Part shown: positions 18,814 through 27,360 of the stretch, piece by piece
How the letters are laid out: the number at the start of each line of letters is the position of its first letter
How positions within the stretch are numbered: the stretch's first letter is position 1
Assembly (NCBI GenBank): GCA_043753895.1
Contig: JAYUWK010000107.1
Location: 1-64,000 of the forward strand
DNA length: 64,000 bases
Direction: 5' to 3'
Origin: WLMZ01 sp043753895
Lineage (GTDB): Bacteria > Actinomycetota > Acidimicrobiia > Acidimicrobiales > Ilumatobacteraceae
Notes under the pieces: model-generated
What the model was told of the DNA's origin: nothing
Database searches by the model: none
The model's input: only the letters and a program-made list of their open reading frames with translations
Program-made: the position numbers and the translations under genes

Positions 18814-18826
18814 TACACTACCGCAG
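18814..18826 (+). promoter_or_regulatory. Putative -10 box (leaderless start) of DUF1844-like gene
   Basis: TACACT at 18814-18819 is followed by 7 nt and GTG at 18827. It is divergent from infC. Confidence 0.4.
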
Positions 18827-19210
18827 GTGGATGAAGAAACCTCGAACACCCAGGTTGATGATGCCCGTGACGCCGTGGAGGCGGTGCGTCGTCAACTCGC
18901 CGAAGTACCGGCAGAGCTGGTCGTCACAAATCATGTGATGGGCTTATACGAATTGGCAGCGATCCATCTCAGCGCCATCCCACCCGATCTCGTGTCGGCC
19001 GCCCTTGCGATCGACGCCGTTGCCTGCCTGGTTGAGGGCCTTGGCGATCGCCTCGGCGACGAGGCGCCAACGATGCGCGACGCCCTGGGCAACATCCGCA
19101 TGGCCTTCGTCCAAATCAAACACGCCGGATCATCCACGGCGGCTGAATCGACCGTACCGGGCGCGGCGGACCCGTCCATCGCTGCAGACGACACCCTCGG
19201 CACCGAGTAG
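18827..19210 (+). CDS. Small acidic protein, DUF1844-like
   Basis: A 127-residue acidic protein. The core (VVTNHVMGLYELAAIHLSAI, ALAIDAVACLVEGLGDRL and LGNIRMAFVQI) has the length and pattern of DUF1844, a small helical family often encoded next to infC in actinobacteria. That assignment is by resemblance and neighbourhood only. The tail after 105 is low-complexity Ala/Ser/Thr/Asp. I prefer the GTG at 18827; an ATG 87 nt upstream is in frame but would ignore the -10 box. The 3' end overlaps the convergent ATL gene by 81 bp. Confidence 0.55.
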   Translation: MDEETSNTQVDDARDAVEAVRRQLAEVPAELVVTNHVMGLYELAAIHLSAIPPDLVSAALAIDAVACLVEGLGDRLGDEAPTMRDALGNIRMAFVQIKHAGSSTAAESTVPGAADPSIAADDTLGTE

Positions 19211-19435
19211 TCGGGTCTGCTCTGTTTCGCTGCCCGGGACCAGTCGACCAGCCGAGTTCACGACTCGCCACCACGGCAGGTCCTCTGCGGTCGATGCAAG
19301 AAGATGACCCACAAGCCGAGACAGATGCGGGAAGCCGGCATCGTCAGCGATATCGCCGTAGGTGACCACCTCACCCTCGCGGAGCGTGCGAATCACGGCG
19401 AGGATCAACTGATCACGCGACGCTGGCGTGGTCAT
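19130..19435 (-). CDS. Alkyltransferase-like protein (ATL), MGMT fold without the active cysteine
   Basis: A 101-residue protein of the O6-alkylguanine alkyltransferase DNA-binding fold: LILAVIRTLREGEVVTYGDIADDAGFPHLSRLVGHLLAS, then LPWWRVVNSAGRLV. The catalytic PCHR motif is PWWR, so alkyl transfer is impossible. Such ATLs bind O6-alkylguanine and hand it to nucleotide excision repair. The ATG at 19435 overlaps the stop of the cold-shock gene (ATGA); longer in-frame starts lie inside hisG. It overlaps the convergent DUF1844-like gene by 81 bp. Confidence 0.85.
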   Translation of the reverse strand: MTTPASRDQLILAVIRTLREGEVVTYGDIADDAGFPHLSRLVGHLLASTAEDLPWWRVVNSAGRLVPGSETEQTRLLGAEGVVCSDGRVRRARYGRFSRRG

Positions 19436-19647
19436 GCGGGTCGAATATCGGCCGCTTCGTGTCGACCCAGTTTGTGTAGGACCACAAAGCTCACCGTCGC
19501 GCCGGTGGCAATCGTGCGGGTGGCATCGGCAATCGAGACACAGTGGAATGGATACGACACGCCATGAGCATCGATCTCGCCGAGGCCTCGATCGTCGTCG
19601 AAGTCCGAGATCACGCCCATCAGACGTGGCGCTGCGGCCTCGCCCAT
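19432..19647 (-). CDS. Divergent cold-shock-domain protein
   Basis: A 71-residue protein matching a cold-shock OB fold. MGVISDFDDDRGLGEIDAHG corresponds to the G-x-V-x-W-F-x-x-x-K-G-Y-G-F-I region, and VSFVVLHKLGRHEAADIRP to the final strands. The aromatic RNP1 residues are largely replaced (RGLGEI rather than KGYGFI), so nucleic-acid binding may be weakened or changed. It overlaps hisG upstream as TGATG and the ATL gene downstream as ATGA, so the three are probably co-translated. Confidence 0.7.
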   Translation of the reverse strand: MGEAAAPRLMGVISDFDDDRGLGEIDAHGVSYPFHCVSIADATRTIATGATVSFVVLHKLGRHEAADIRPA

Positions 19648-20522
19648 CAGGCAATGATCTTGGAAATCGGCAGCTCGAGAATGCCGGTGGCGCCGGCATC
19701 TTTGAGCGCAGGAATGAGCACGTTGATCTGATTCTTCGCCACCACGGTCTCGAGCGCGAAGCCGTCGCCACCGGCGAGTTCGCTGACGGTCGGCGCCTTC
19801 ATCGAAGGCACGAGAGCGAGCACGGCGTCGAAGTTCTCGCGAGCCACGTTCAGTTTCACCAGCACCTTGCCCCGCGCATCGAGTGTGCCCATCAGCAGGG
19901 TCATCAGCTGCAGCATTGCGTGCCGCTTCACGGGATCGGCGTAGGACTGTTTGTTGACGACGACCTCGGTATAGCTGGTGAGCATGGTGTCGATGATGCG
20001 CAGGCCTGCCGCGCGCAGGGCGCGGCCGGTCTCGGTGATATCGACGATGCAATCGGCGATGTCGGGAATCTTGGCCTCGCTGGCGCCGTAGGACAGCCGG
20101 ATGTTCGCCTCGATGCCCTTGCCTGCGAAGTAGCGACGGGTGAGCTCTGGGTACTCGGTGCTGACACGCACCCCGTGCGGGAGCTCGTCGACCGTCTGCG
20201 CAGGCGAGTCACCCGCAACCGCGACGACAACTCGGATGGGTAACGAGGTGGCCTTGGAGTACTGCAACTCGCCCAGGCTGACCACATCGCTGGCGGTTTC
20301 TTCGACCCAATCACGCCCGGTGACGCCCAGATCGAACAGGCCCTCGGCGACGTAGATGGGGATCTCCTGCGGACGAAGGATGCGGACCTCGCTGATGCGC
20401 GGATCGTCGATGGACGCCTTGTAGTCGACCGAGGAGTTTCGGCTCACTGCGAGATCTGCCGCCTCGAACAGCTCGAGCGTGGCCTTTTCGAGCGAACCTT
20501 TGGGGAGTACGAGGCGAAGCAC
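19647..20522 (-). CDS. hisG: ATP phosphoribosyltransferase, long form
   Basis: First step of histidine synthesis. The 291-residue protein starts VLRLVLPKGSLEKATLELF and contains FDLGVTGRDWVEE, EAKIPDIADCIVDITETGRALRAAGLRII, and a C-terminal histidine-binding regulatory domain (LLMGTLDARGKVLVKLNV to LPISKIIA), which marks the hexameric HisG-L form. I chose the GTG at 20522, 7 nt after the -10-like TATCCT; upstream in-frame starts add atypical residues. No other his genes are near. The next gene overlaps its stop. Confidence 0.94.
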   Translation of the reverse strand: MLRLVLPKGSLEKATLELFEAADLAVSRNSSVDYKASIDDPRISEVRILRPQEIPIYVAEGLFDLGVTGRDWVEETASDVVSLGELQYSKATSLPIRVVVAVAGDSPAQTVDELPHGVRVSTEYPELTRRYFAGKGIEANIRLSYGASEAKIPDIADCIVDITETGRALRAAGLRIIDTMLTSYTEVVVNKQSYADPVKRHAMLQLMTLLMGTLDARGKVLVKLNVARENFDAVLALVPSMKAPTVSELAGGDGFALETVVAKNQINVLIPALKDAGATGILELPISKIIA

Positions 20523-20535
20523 AACGCACAGGATA
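20523..20535 (-). promoter_or_regulatory. Putative -10 box (leaderless start) of hisG
   Basis: TATCCT at 20530-20535 on the minus strand is followed by 7 nt and GTG at 20522. No Shine-Dalgarno sequence is seen. Confidence 0.4.
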
Positions 20536-20576
20536 CGGCCTGCTCGGCCGCGCACACAGACGATTACGACGGGGAG

Positions 20577-20631
20577 GTCAGTGCCTGGTCAGTGCTTGGT
20601 CAGTGCTTGGTCAGTGCTTGGTCGGTGCGTC
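20577..20631. repeat. 11-bp tandem repeat at the mogA 3' end
   Basis: Unit GTCAGTGCTTG on the plus strand. Three perfect copies lie at 20588-20620, one copy with a single change at 20577-20587, and a degenerate copy at 20621-20631 inside the last mogA codons. The mogA stop codon lies in copy 4. Because 11 is not a multiple of 3, added copies would not extend the protein in frame. Confidence 0.9.
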
Positions 20632-21096
20632 GGCGAGCAGGCGTACGGCGTGAGGCACGATGTCGATGATCGCAGCGAGTTGTTCGACACAACCCCTGGG
20701 TGATCCCGGGGTGTTGCAGATGATCGTCTGCCCACGGATGCCAGCAATACCTCGACTCAGTCTGCCGAGCGGATTCACGAGGCGCATCGCTTCTGCCAAT
20801 CCGGGCGCCTCGCGTTCGACCACGAGTCGCGTGCCCTCCGGGGTCTGATCACGGGGCGCGAAACCGGTTCCACCGGTAGACACGATCAGGCCGCTGAAAT
20901 CGGTGCACATGTCGCCAAGGGCGGCCGCCACATTGTCGGTGCCGTCCGCGGTGACGCGATGCTCGACGACCGCGAACCCGGCGTTGACGAGCTGCTCCAC
21001 GAGCGCTCGACCGCTGACATCGTCGCGAGCGCCATGTGCGACGCCATCGCTCACAGTGAGGACCTTGGCGAGCAGGGGCGCAACGTCTGAAGTCAT
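20611..21096 (-). CDS. MogA/MoaB-family molybdopterin biosynthesis protein
   Basis: A 161-residue MPT-binding protein of the type that adenylylates molybdopterin or acts in molybdenum cofactor assembly. Signature segments are VLTVSDGVAHGARDDVSGRALVEQL and GLIVSTGGTGFAPRDQTPEGTRLVVEREAPGLAEAMR, followed by SRGIAGIRGQTIICNTPGSPRG. The start overlaps the rsmB stop (ATGA), so it is read with def-fmt-rsmB, an unexpected partnership. No other moa/mog gene is in the window. Its last codons run into an 11-bp tandem repeat. Confidence 0.88.
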   Translation of the reverse strand: MTSDVAPLLAKVLTVSDGVAHGARDDVSGRALVEQLVNAGFAVVEHRVTADGTDNVAAALGDMCTDFSGLIVSTGGTGFAPRDQTPEGTRLVVEREAPGLAEAMRLVNPLGRLSRGIAGIRGQTIICNTPGSPRGCVEQLAAIIDIVPHAVRLLADAPTKH

Positions 21097-22247
21097 CGGG
21101 TCCTACGGTAGCGAATGATCACCATGCCGTCGGTGTCGGCATCCTGGGGCAGCAGCCGGAAACCCTGCTCGAAGCGAGACCACGGGTCAGCAAGTGCGTC
21201 GGTGATGACCTCGAATCCACCGGGGGTCGGGTGATCGATGGACTCCGCTGCAGTAATGGTGCAGACGCTGTACACCAGCACTCCACCTACCTTCACTAAC
21301 GGCGACGCAGCGTCGAGGAGGCGTTGCTGGATCACGACGAGATCATCGATGTCGCCAGCAGTGATCCGCCAACGCGCATCGGGCCGTCGCCGAAGCGCAC
21401 CGAGTCCGCTGCACGGTGCATCGACCAGGACGCGATCGAACGTCGCCACCGCGAACGGTGGAGCCGTGCCGTCAGCGACGACCACGGGCAGGCAATACCC
21501 GAGTCGATCGACGTTCTCGGCCACGAGTGCGGCGCGATGCGTCTGCAGGTCAGCGGCAATGACGAACGCCCCGGTTGAGGCCATCGCGGTGGCCTTACCA
21601 CCGGGTGCGGCGCAGAGGTCGAGCACCGTTTCTCCCGAGCGGGCACCAACGAGATCTGCCACCCATTCACTGGCCTGATCTTGGATATAGCCATCGGCAC
21701 GCTCATGCACAGGGGGCGGCTCGTTCATGCACTCGAGCGCGGCGAGACCTTCGAACTCGCCAAGTTCGGCTACGAAACGCTCGACCAACCAATCGGGGTA
21801 GCTCAGCCGCGTTGCATCGTCTGGCCACACCATCTCAGCGTCGGCAACGCGACGCAGAACAGCGTTCACGAATCCTCGCACCCGCGGGTGCGCGAGCTCC
21901 ACCGTCTCACCCACCGCGGCGTGGCGAGCCGTGCCGCCGAACGCGAGTTGGTAGGCGCCGAGACGCAGCAGGGTACGAACCTCGGGATCAGGTTCAGTGA
22001 GTGTGAAGCGCTCGACGAGCGCTTCACACGCGCGCCGCATGCGCGTCGTTCCGTATACGAGGTCGGTGACGAAGCGTCGGTCCTGATCGCTGAGCGTGCT
22101 GCGGTTCAACAACGCAGGCACCACGAGGTTGGCGTAGGCGCCTTCGTGGTCGATGCGCAACAGCGCCTCGTAGGCAACCTCGCGCGCGTTCTGACGCCGA
22201 GGAGTTCGGCGTTGCTGGTCTCGCGGACCGCCTCTGCGTTGGTTCAT
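21093..22247 (-). CDS. rsmB: 16S rRNA m5C967 methyltransferase RsmB (short form)
   Basis: SAM-dependent cytosine-5 methyltransferase. The 384-residue protein has an N-terminal NusB-like domain (ARE VAYEALLRID to FVNAVLRRV) and a catalytic domain with VLDLCAAPGGKATAMA, LVDAPCSGLGALRRRPDARWR, and YSVCTITAAES. The stretch between PPPVHER and GYIQDQASEW, about 45-50 residues in E. coli RsmB (the N1 subdomain), is missing, yet the flanks join smoothly. The ATG at 22247 overlaps the fmt stop (ATGA). Confidence 0.9.
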   Translation of the reverse strand: MNQRRGGPRDQQRRTPRRQNAREVAYEALLRIDHEGAYANLVVPALLNRSTLSDQDRRFVTDLVYGTTRMRRACEALVERFTLTEPDPEVRTLLRLGAYQLAFGGTARHAAVGETVELAHPRVRGFVNAVLRRVADAEMVWPDDATRLSYPDWLVERFVAELGEFEGLAALECMNEPPPVHERADGYIQDQASEWVADLVGARSGETVLDLCAAPGGKATAMASTGAFVIAADLQTHRAALVAENVDRLGYCLPVVVADGTAPPFAVATFDRVLVDAPCSGLGALRRRPDARWRITAGDIDDLVVIQQRLLDAASPLVKVGGVLVYSVCTITAAESIDHPTPGGFEVITDALADPWSRFEQGFRLLPQDADTDGMVIIRYRRTR

Positions 22248-23152
22248 CCGCTCACCGACTCGCCGAATTGCTCGCCTTCTTCCGGGTGTGAACCATGTAC
22301 CCACGCAGCGGCATCCATCGCTGGCTTGCCCTCGGGCTGAACACGTTCGAGCACCAGGCTCGCCACACCGCAGCCAACCCGAAGATGCTCCGCGTAACGA
22401 GCCGGCGGGGCAGGCGCAGTGTCGACGCGCGCGCCCAGCACCTTCAGACGCTTCCCCCTGAAGGTGGTGAAAGCCACACCGAGGCGCACCAATCGATGGA
22501 TCTGCTCGGCCGTCCGGTGCCAATCGATGGCGAATTCCTCGGGCCGCAACTTGGCGGCATAGCTGGCCTCGCCCTGCTGGGCCACCGGAGCGCCGAGGCC
22601 CGTGGAAAGTACCCGCACCAGCTGGTGCGCGCCGACGTCGACTAAAACGGCGCGGAGGTCGGCGGCAGTCTCGCCGCTGCCGATGGGAACTTCGACCACA
22701 TCGAGAATAGCCCCGGTGTCGAGTCCTTCTCCCAATTGCATCAGGCAGACACCGGTGAGCGTGTCGCCAGCGAGCAGCGCCCGCTCGACGGGAGCGGCGC
22801 CACGCCAGCGTGGCAACAACGAGAAGTGCAGATTCACCATCGGCAGGCGTTCGAGTACATCGCGCTTGATCAACTGACCGAAAGCGACGACAACACCGAG
22901 CTCGGCGTGCTGGTGGAGTGCATCGTCAACAGCGTGGCTGACCGGCAGTCCCAATCGCAGCGCAGCGGCCTTCACCGGACTGGGCGTGAGCTCGTTGCCG
23001 CGACCGCGTCGCTTGTCGCCACGGGTGATCACCAGTGCGACATCGAAGCCGTTCGCAACGAGGGCCTCGAGTGGCGCGACTGCCATCTCGGGCGTACCGA
23101 GATACACCAGCCGCTGGGGACGACCCGACGGCAACGTTGCGAGTTCGATCAC
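22244..23152 (-). CDS. fmt: Methionyl-tRNA formyltransferase
   Basis: Formylates Met-tRNAi using 10-formyl-tetrahydrofolate. In the 302-residue protein the N-terminal hydrolase core has LVYLGTPEMAVAPLEALV, and the signature FSLLPRWRGAAPVERALLAGDTLTGVCLMQLGEGLDTG holds the catalytic region. The C-terminal OB-like domain follows (ERAV-equivalent GKRLKVLGARV). It overlaps def upstream and rsmB downstream by 4 bp each, forming the classic def-fmt-rsmB unit. Confidence 0.95.
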   Translation of the reverse strand: MIELATLPSGRPQRLVYLGTPEMAVAPLEALVANGFDVALVITRGDKRRGRGNELTPSPVKAAALRLGLPVSHAVDDALHQHAELGVVVAFGQLIKRDVLERLPMVNLHFSLLPRWRGAAPVERALLAGDTLTGVCLMQLGEGLDTGAILDVVEVPIGSGETAADLRAVLVDVGAHQLVRVLSTGLGAPVAQQGEASYAAKLRPEEFAIDWHRTAEQIHRLVRLGVAFTTFRGKRLKVLGARVDTAPAPPARYAEHLRVGCGVASLVLERVQPEGKPAMDAAAWVHGSHPEEGEQFGESVSG

Positions 23153-23673
23153 TTGAGCTTCAAGCGGCGAGGTTTGGCTGCTGCCTGTTCGTCGACGATG
23201 CGCCGATACTCGGCCAGGGCATCCTTGCGTTGGTCAGCGGTCATCCGGTCGAACATGAGCATGCCGTTGAGGTGGTCGAGTTCGTGCTGGAACAGGCGGC
23301 CCATCAACTCGCTGGCCTCGATCTCGAGTTCGTTACCGTCGAGGTCGAGACCGCGCATGAGGACTTCGTTGGGGCGAAGCATTTCGACATACAAACCAGG
23401 GATGCTGAGACAGCCCTCGTCGTAGACCCATTCTCCCCGACTCTCGACGATCTCGGGGTTGATGATGACCATTGCTTCATCGTCGACCTCCCACACGAAG
23501 ATCTGCTTCTGCACGCCGATTTGCGGTGCGGCAAGGCCGATACCGCTCTCGCTGGCATACAGGGTGTCGAACATGTCGTCGACGAGTCGTGCGATCTTTC
23601 CGTCGATCTGGGTGACTGCCGCGGCGGGTGTTTTCAGGACTGGATCACCAAAGGTGCGGATTTCGTACGCCAC
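23149..23673 (-). CDS. def: Peptide deformylase
   Basis: Metalloenzyme that removes the N-formyl group from nascent proteins. All three motifs are present in the 174-residue protein: GIGLAAPQIG, EGCLSIPG (metal cysteine) and QHELDHLNG (metal histidines and catalytic glutamate). The stop overlaps the fmt start (ATGA). Divergent from the methyltransferase gene at 23712. Confidence 0.96.
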   Translation of the reverse strand: MAYEIRTFGDPVLKTPAAAVTQIDGKIARLVDDMFDTLYASESGIGLAAPQIGVQKQIFVWEVDDEAMVIINPEIVESRGEWVYDEGCLSIPGLYVEMLRPNEVLMRGLDLDGNELEIEASELMGRLFQHELDHLNGMLMFDRMTADQRKDALAEYRRIVDEQAAAKPRRLKLK

Positions 23674-23711
23674 ACTGAGAGGCTATCCATCCCGATAAGG
23701 AACAGGCCGCA

Positions 23712-24317
23712 ATGACGAATGAGCAGTACTTCACCCCGCGCCCTTCGTCGCCGAGCAGTCCCTTTGTCATCAGAGTCGCGCTTGCCGACGGAACGCTGAA
23801 CCTCACCACCGATCGCGGGGTCTTCAGCTACGGCGCGCTCGATACCGGCACGCGGCTGTTACTCCTGAAGGCTCCGCCGCCACCCACCTCGGGCAACTTG
23901 CTCGACCTCGGTTGCGGAGTTGGTCCGATTGCACTCACGCTGGCGCGGCGCTCTCCGGCGAGTACGGTGTGGGCAGTCGACGTGAACGAGCGCGCCATCG
24001 CGCTGTGCCGGGACAATGCCGCTGCGAACGCCATCACCAACGTCCGCGCCGTGCTCGCTGACGGGGTGCCCGACGACGTGCAGTTCGATTGCATCTGGAG
24101 CAACCCGCCGATTCACATCGGTAAGCAAGCATTGCACGAGTTGCTGCTGTATTGGCTGGCCCGGCTCACGCCAACCGGCACAGCGGTCATGGTGGTGCAA
24201 AAGCATCTCGGATCCGACTCACTGCAGGCGTGGCTCACTGCGCAGGGCTACCCGACCGAGCGGCTTGGGTCAGCCAAGGGCTTCCGATTGCTGCAGATCT
24301 CGCGCGCGGCGACGTGA
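23712..24317 (+). CDS. Class I SAM methyltransferase, RsmC-like
   Basis: A 201-residue small methyltransferase resembling the C-terminal half of RsmC (16S G1207 type), as found alone in many Gram-positives. EQYFTPRPSSPSS begins it, followed by GVFSYGALDTGTRLLL and the SAM loop LLDLGCGVGPIALTLAR. The NPPI motif (IWSNPPIHIGK) is typical of base-N methyltransferases. Substrate is likely rRNA; this is not proven. It ends 10 bp before convergent priA. Confidence 0.82.
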   Translation: MTNEQYFTPRPSSPSSPFVIRVALADGTLNLTTDRGVFSYGALDTGTRLLLLKAPPPPTSGNLLDLGCGVGPIALTLARRSPASTVWAVDVNERAIALCRDNAAANAITNVRAVLADGVPDDVQFDCIWSNPPIHIGKQALHELLLYWLARLTPTGTAVMVVQKHLGSDSLQAWLTAQGYPTERLGSAKGFRLLQISRAAT

Positions 24318-24327
24318 GCACGGCTCG

Positions 24328-26094
24328 TTACAGCCGGGGTGGGTCGATCTGGATGCGGAGCCGACTGGCCTTGGGCCGCGGTGTCGACGCGATTGCCTGA
24401 CCGAGCGAATCCCACGAGGGTGCTCGGAGCATGAACATGCTGTCGCCCGTTTTGGCACTCTGCACCCCGGCAAGGGCCAGTCCCCCGACGAACTCCGCCG
24501 AACCGGTACCGCTCACGACACCGAGTGCGGCCGATGGCGGAAAGCCGAGCGCTTGTCGGCGGGCAAGTTCTTTCGCCATGAGCCGACCCGGGTCGGCGTG
24601 CAGGACTGCATCGAGCACCTCGTGCTTGGGCAGGAAGGTCTGCACCAGAAGCCGACCACCATCGCCGCGCCCACCGACGAGGCGCGCCGCTCTGGCCAAC
24701 AGGGTCAGGGCTTCCTCAGTCGCGCGGTAGCGCGGCGCCAACAGCTCTGCGTCGAAGTCGACGAACGCCACCGTGTCGGCACGGCGTACCCGGTGCAGCG
24801 CTGCCTCCGTTCCGACATAGACGCCAGCGTCAGGAATTGGCTCGAGGTCGTTGGCCTTTCCCGCAATGGCGACCACCTCTCGCCCGGCGGCGGCTTGCAA
24901 CTCCTCACGGAGCCGCGTGACGCCGACTCGCAGCGCCGCGAAGGCACCCGCTCCGCACGCGTGACACACAGCGGGACGCAACATGGCGCATCGCGCGCAG
25001 GCGAACTGCCCATCGTCGCGTTGATGCACCGCTGCCTCGCACCGTTCACATCGCTGGAGCGACTTGCAGGTCCGGCACGCCAACAGCCTGGCGCGCCCGG
25101 TGGTGTTGAGCACACAGACCACCCGCCGCTTCGGGTCGCGCAACTGCCGAATCAGCGACGAGGTGGCCAGGCTCGTCTGCCATGGGTCATCGCGTGTTCG
25201 ATCGACGATCTCGACGATCGGCCAACCGGCACGTTCGTCGGTCACCGACGGCCGCACAATGTGATCCGCGGCGGTCACGAACGTCGCTGATGCGCTCGGA
25301 CATGGCGACACCATGAGCACAGGCACAGCGGCCAAGCGGGCGCGCTCGATAGCCACGTCGCGGGCATGCCACGTTGGCTGGCGTTCCTCTTGGAGGCCCT
25401 CGTCGTGCTCGTCGAGTACGACAATCGACGCCATCCCGGCACACGGCGCCCAGACCGAGGCGCGCGCGCCGATCACGACATCCACACCACCCGCTGCAGC
25501 AGCCCAGTCGTTCGGCATCAACGCCACCGTTCGTCCGCCGCGCTTCAGTCGCGACGCAAGCAGACGGGCCTGCGTCACCGAGGGAGTGATCACCAGTGCC
25601 GGGCCGAGGCGACAGGCCGCCATCAACACTGCGAGCACATCAGCCGCGGGAGGGTGGCGCAGCACCCCGCCGCCAGCACGCAGCAACTGCACCGTCGCAG
25701 CGTGGATCGGCTCGGGCACCGGTCCACCATGAGCCGCTGCAGGCAAGGCGAGCACAGCGCCTGGGGGGGACGCCGACACCAAGAACGCGCGCAGCGGCCC
25801 CGCCCAACGTATCGACGCCCAGCGCGCCAGATCGATGATCTCTTGGTTCGGACCGAGCCCGGTGACCTTGGTGATTGGCAACAACCGCTCCACGGGCACG
25901 GTGGCACCTATGGGTCCGACGCCGACGACCCAGCCGCCGATTCGACGACCGTGCAACGTGGCGCGAACCAAAGAACCGACACCGACCTTCTCGCGAAGAG
26001 ACTCCGGCAGCAGGTAATCGAATTGACGATCCAAACCCGTGAGGTCGGGCACGACCCTGGCCACCACGAGAGCGGGCGGCTCAGGCTGGGTCAA
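24328..26094 (-). CDS. priA: PriA-like primosomal protein N' lacking Walker A
   Basis: A 588-residue replication-restart PriA homologue. The N-terminal 3'-DNA-binding part (ARVVPDLTGLDRQFDYLLPESLREKVGVGSLVRATLHGRRIGGWV) and the zinc region (CRTCKSLQRCERCEAAVHQ to CARCAMLRPAVCHACGAG) are clear. Walker A is absent: the expected GVTGSGKT region reads RHPPAADVLAVLMAACR. The Walker B-like segment is VVLDEHDEG. Other actinobacterial PriA proteins also lack helicase motifs, so it may recruit the primosome without unwinding. The TTG at 26094, 5 bp after the metK stop, is the likely start. Confidence 0.88.
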   Translation of the reverse strand: MTQPEPPALVVARVVPDLTGLDRQFDYLLPESLREKVGVGSLVRATLHGRRIGGWVVGVGPIGATVPVERLLPITKVTGLGPNQEIIDLARWASIRWAGPLRAFLVSASPPGAVLALPAAAHGGPVPEPIHAATVQLLRAGGGVLRHPPAADVLAVLMAACRLGPALVITPSVTQARLLASRLKRGGRTVALMPNDWAAAAGGVDVVIGARASVWAPCAGMASIVVLDEHDEGLQEERQPTWHARDVAIERARLAAVPVLMVSPCPSASATFVTAADHIVRPSVTDERAGWPIVEIVDRTRDDPWQTSLATSSLIRQLRDPKRRVVCVLNTTGRARLLACRTCKSLQRCERCEAAVHQRDDGQFACARCAMLRPAVCHACGAGAFAALRVGVTRLREELQAAAGREVVAIAGKANDLEPIPDAGVYVGTEAALHRVRRADTVAFVDFDAELLAPRYRATEEALTLLARAARLVGGRGDGGRLLVQTFLPKHEVLDAVLHADPGRLMAKELARRQALGFPPSAALGVVSGTGSAEFVGGLALAGVQSAKTGDSMFMLRAPSWDSLGQAIASTPRPKASRLRIQIDPPRL

Positions 26095-26099
26095 TGCGA

Positions 26100-27293
<1,194 letters not shown>

Positions 27294-27360
27294 TGCAGGG
27301 CTCCCTGGCTGTTTCTATTGGTTGTGTATCGGACTTGATCGAAGTGCATCGTGGAAATAA

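Noticed and set aside
27294..27360. Possible SAM riboswitch before metK
   Set aside because: Only 67 bp of non-coding DNA, no conserved SAM-I/II/IV core visible.
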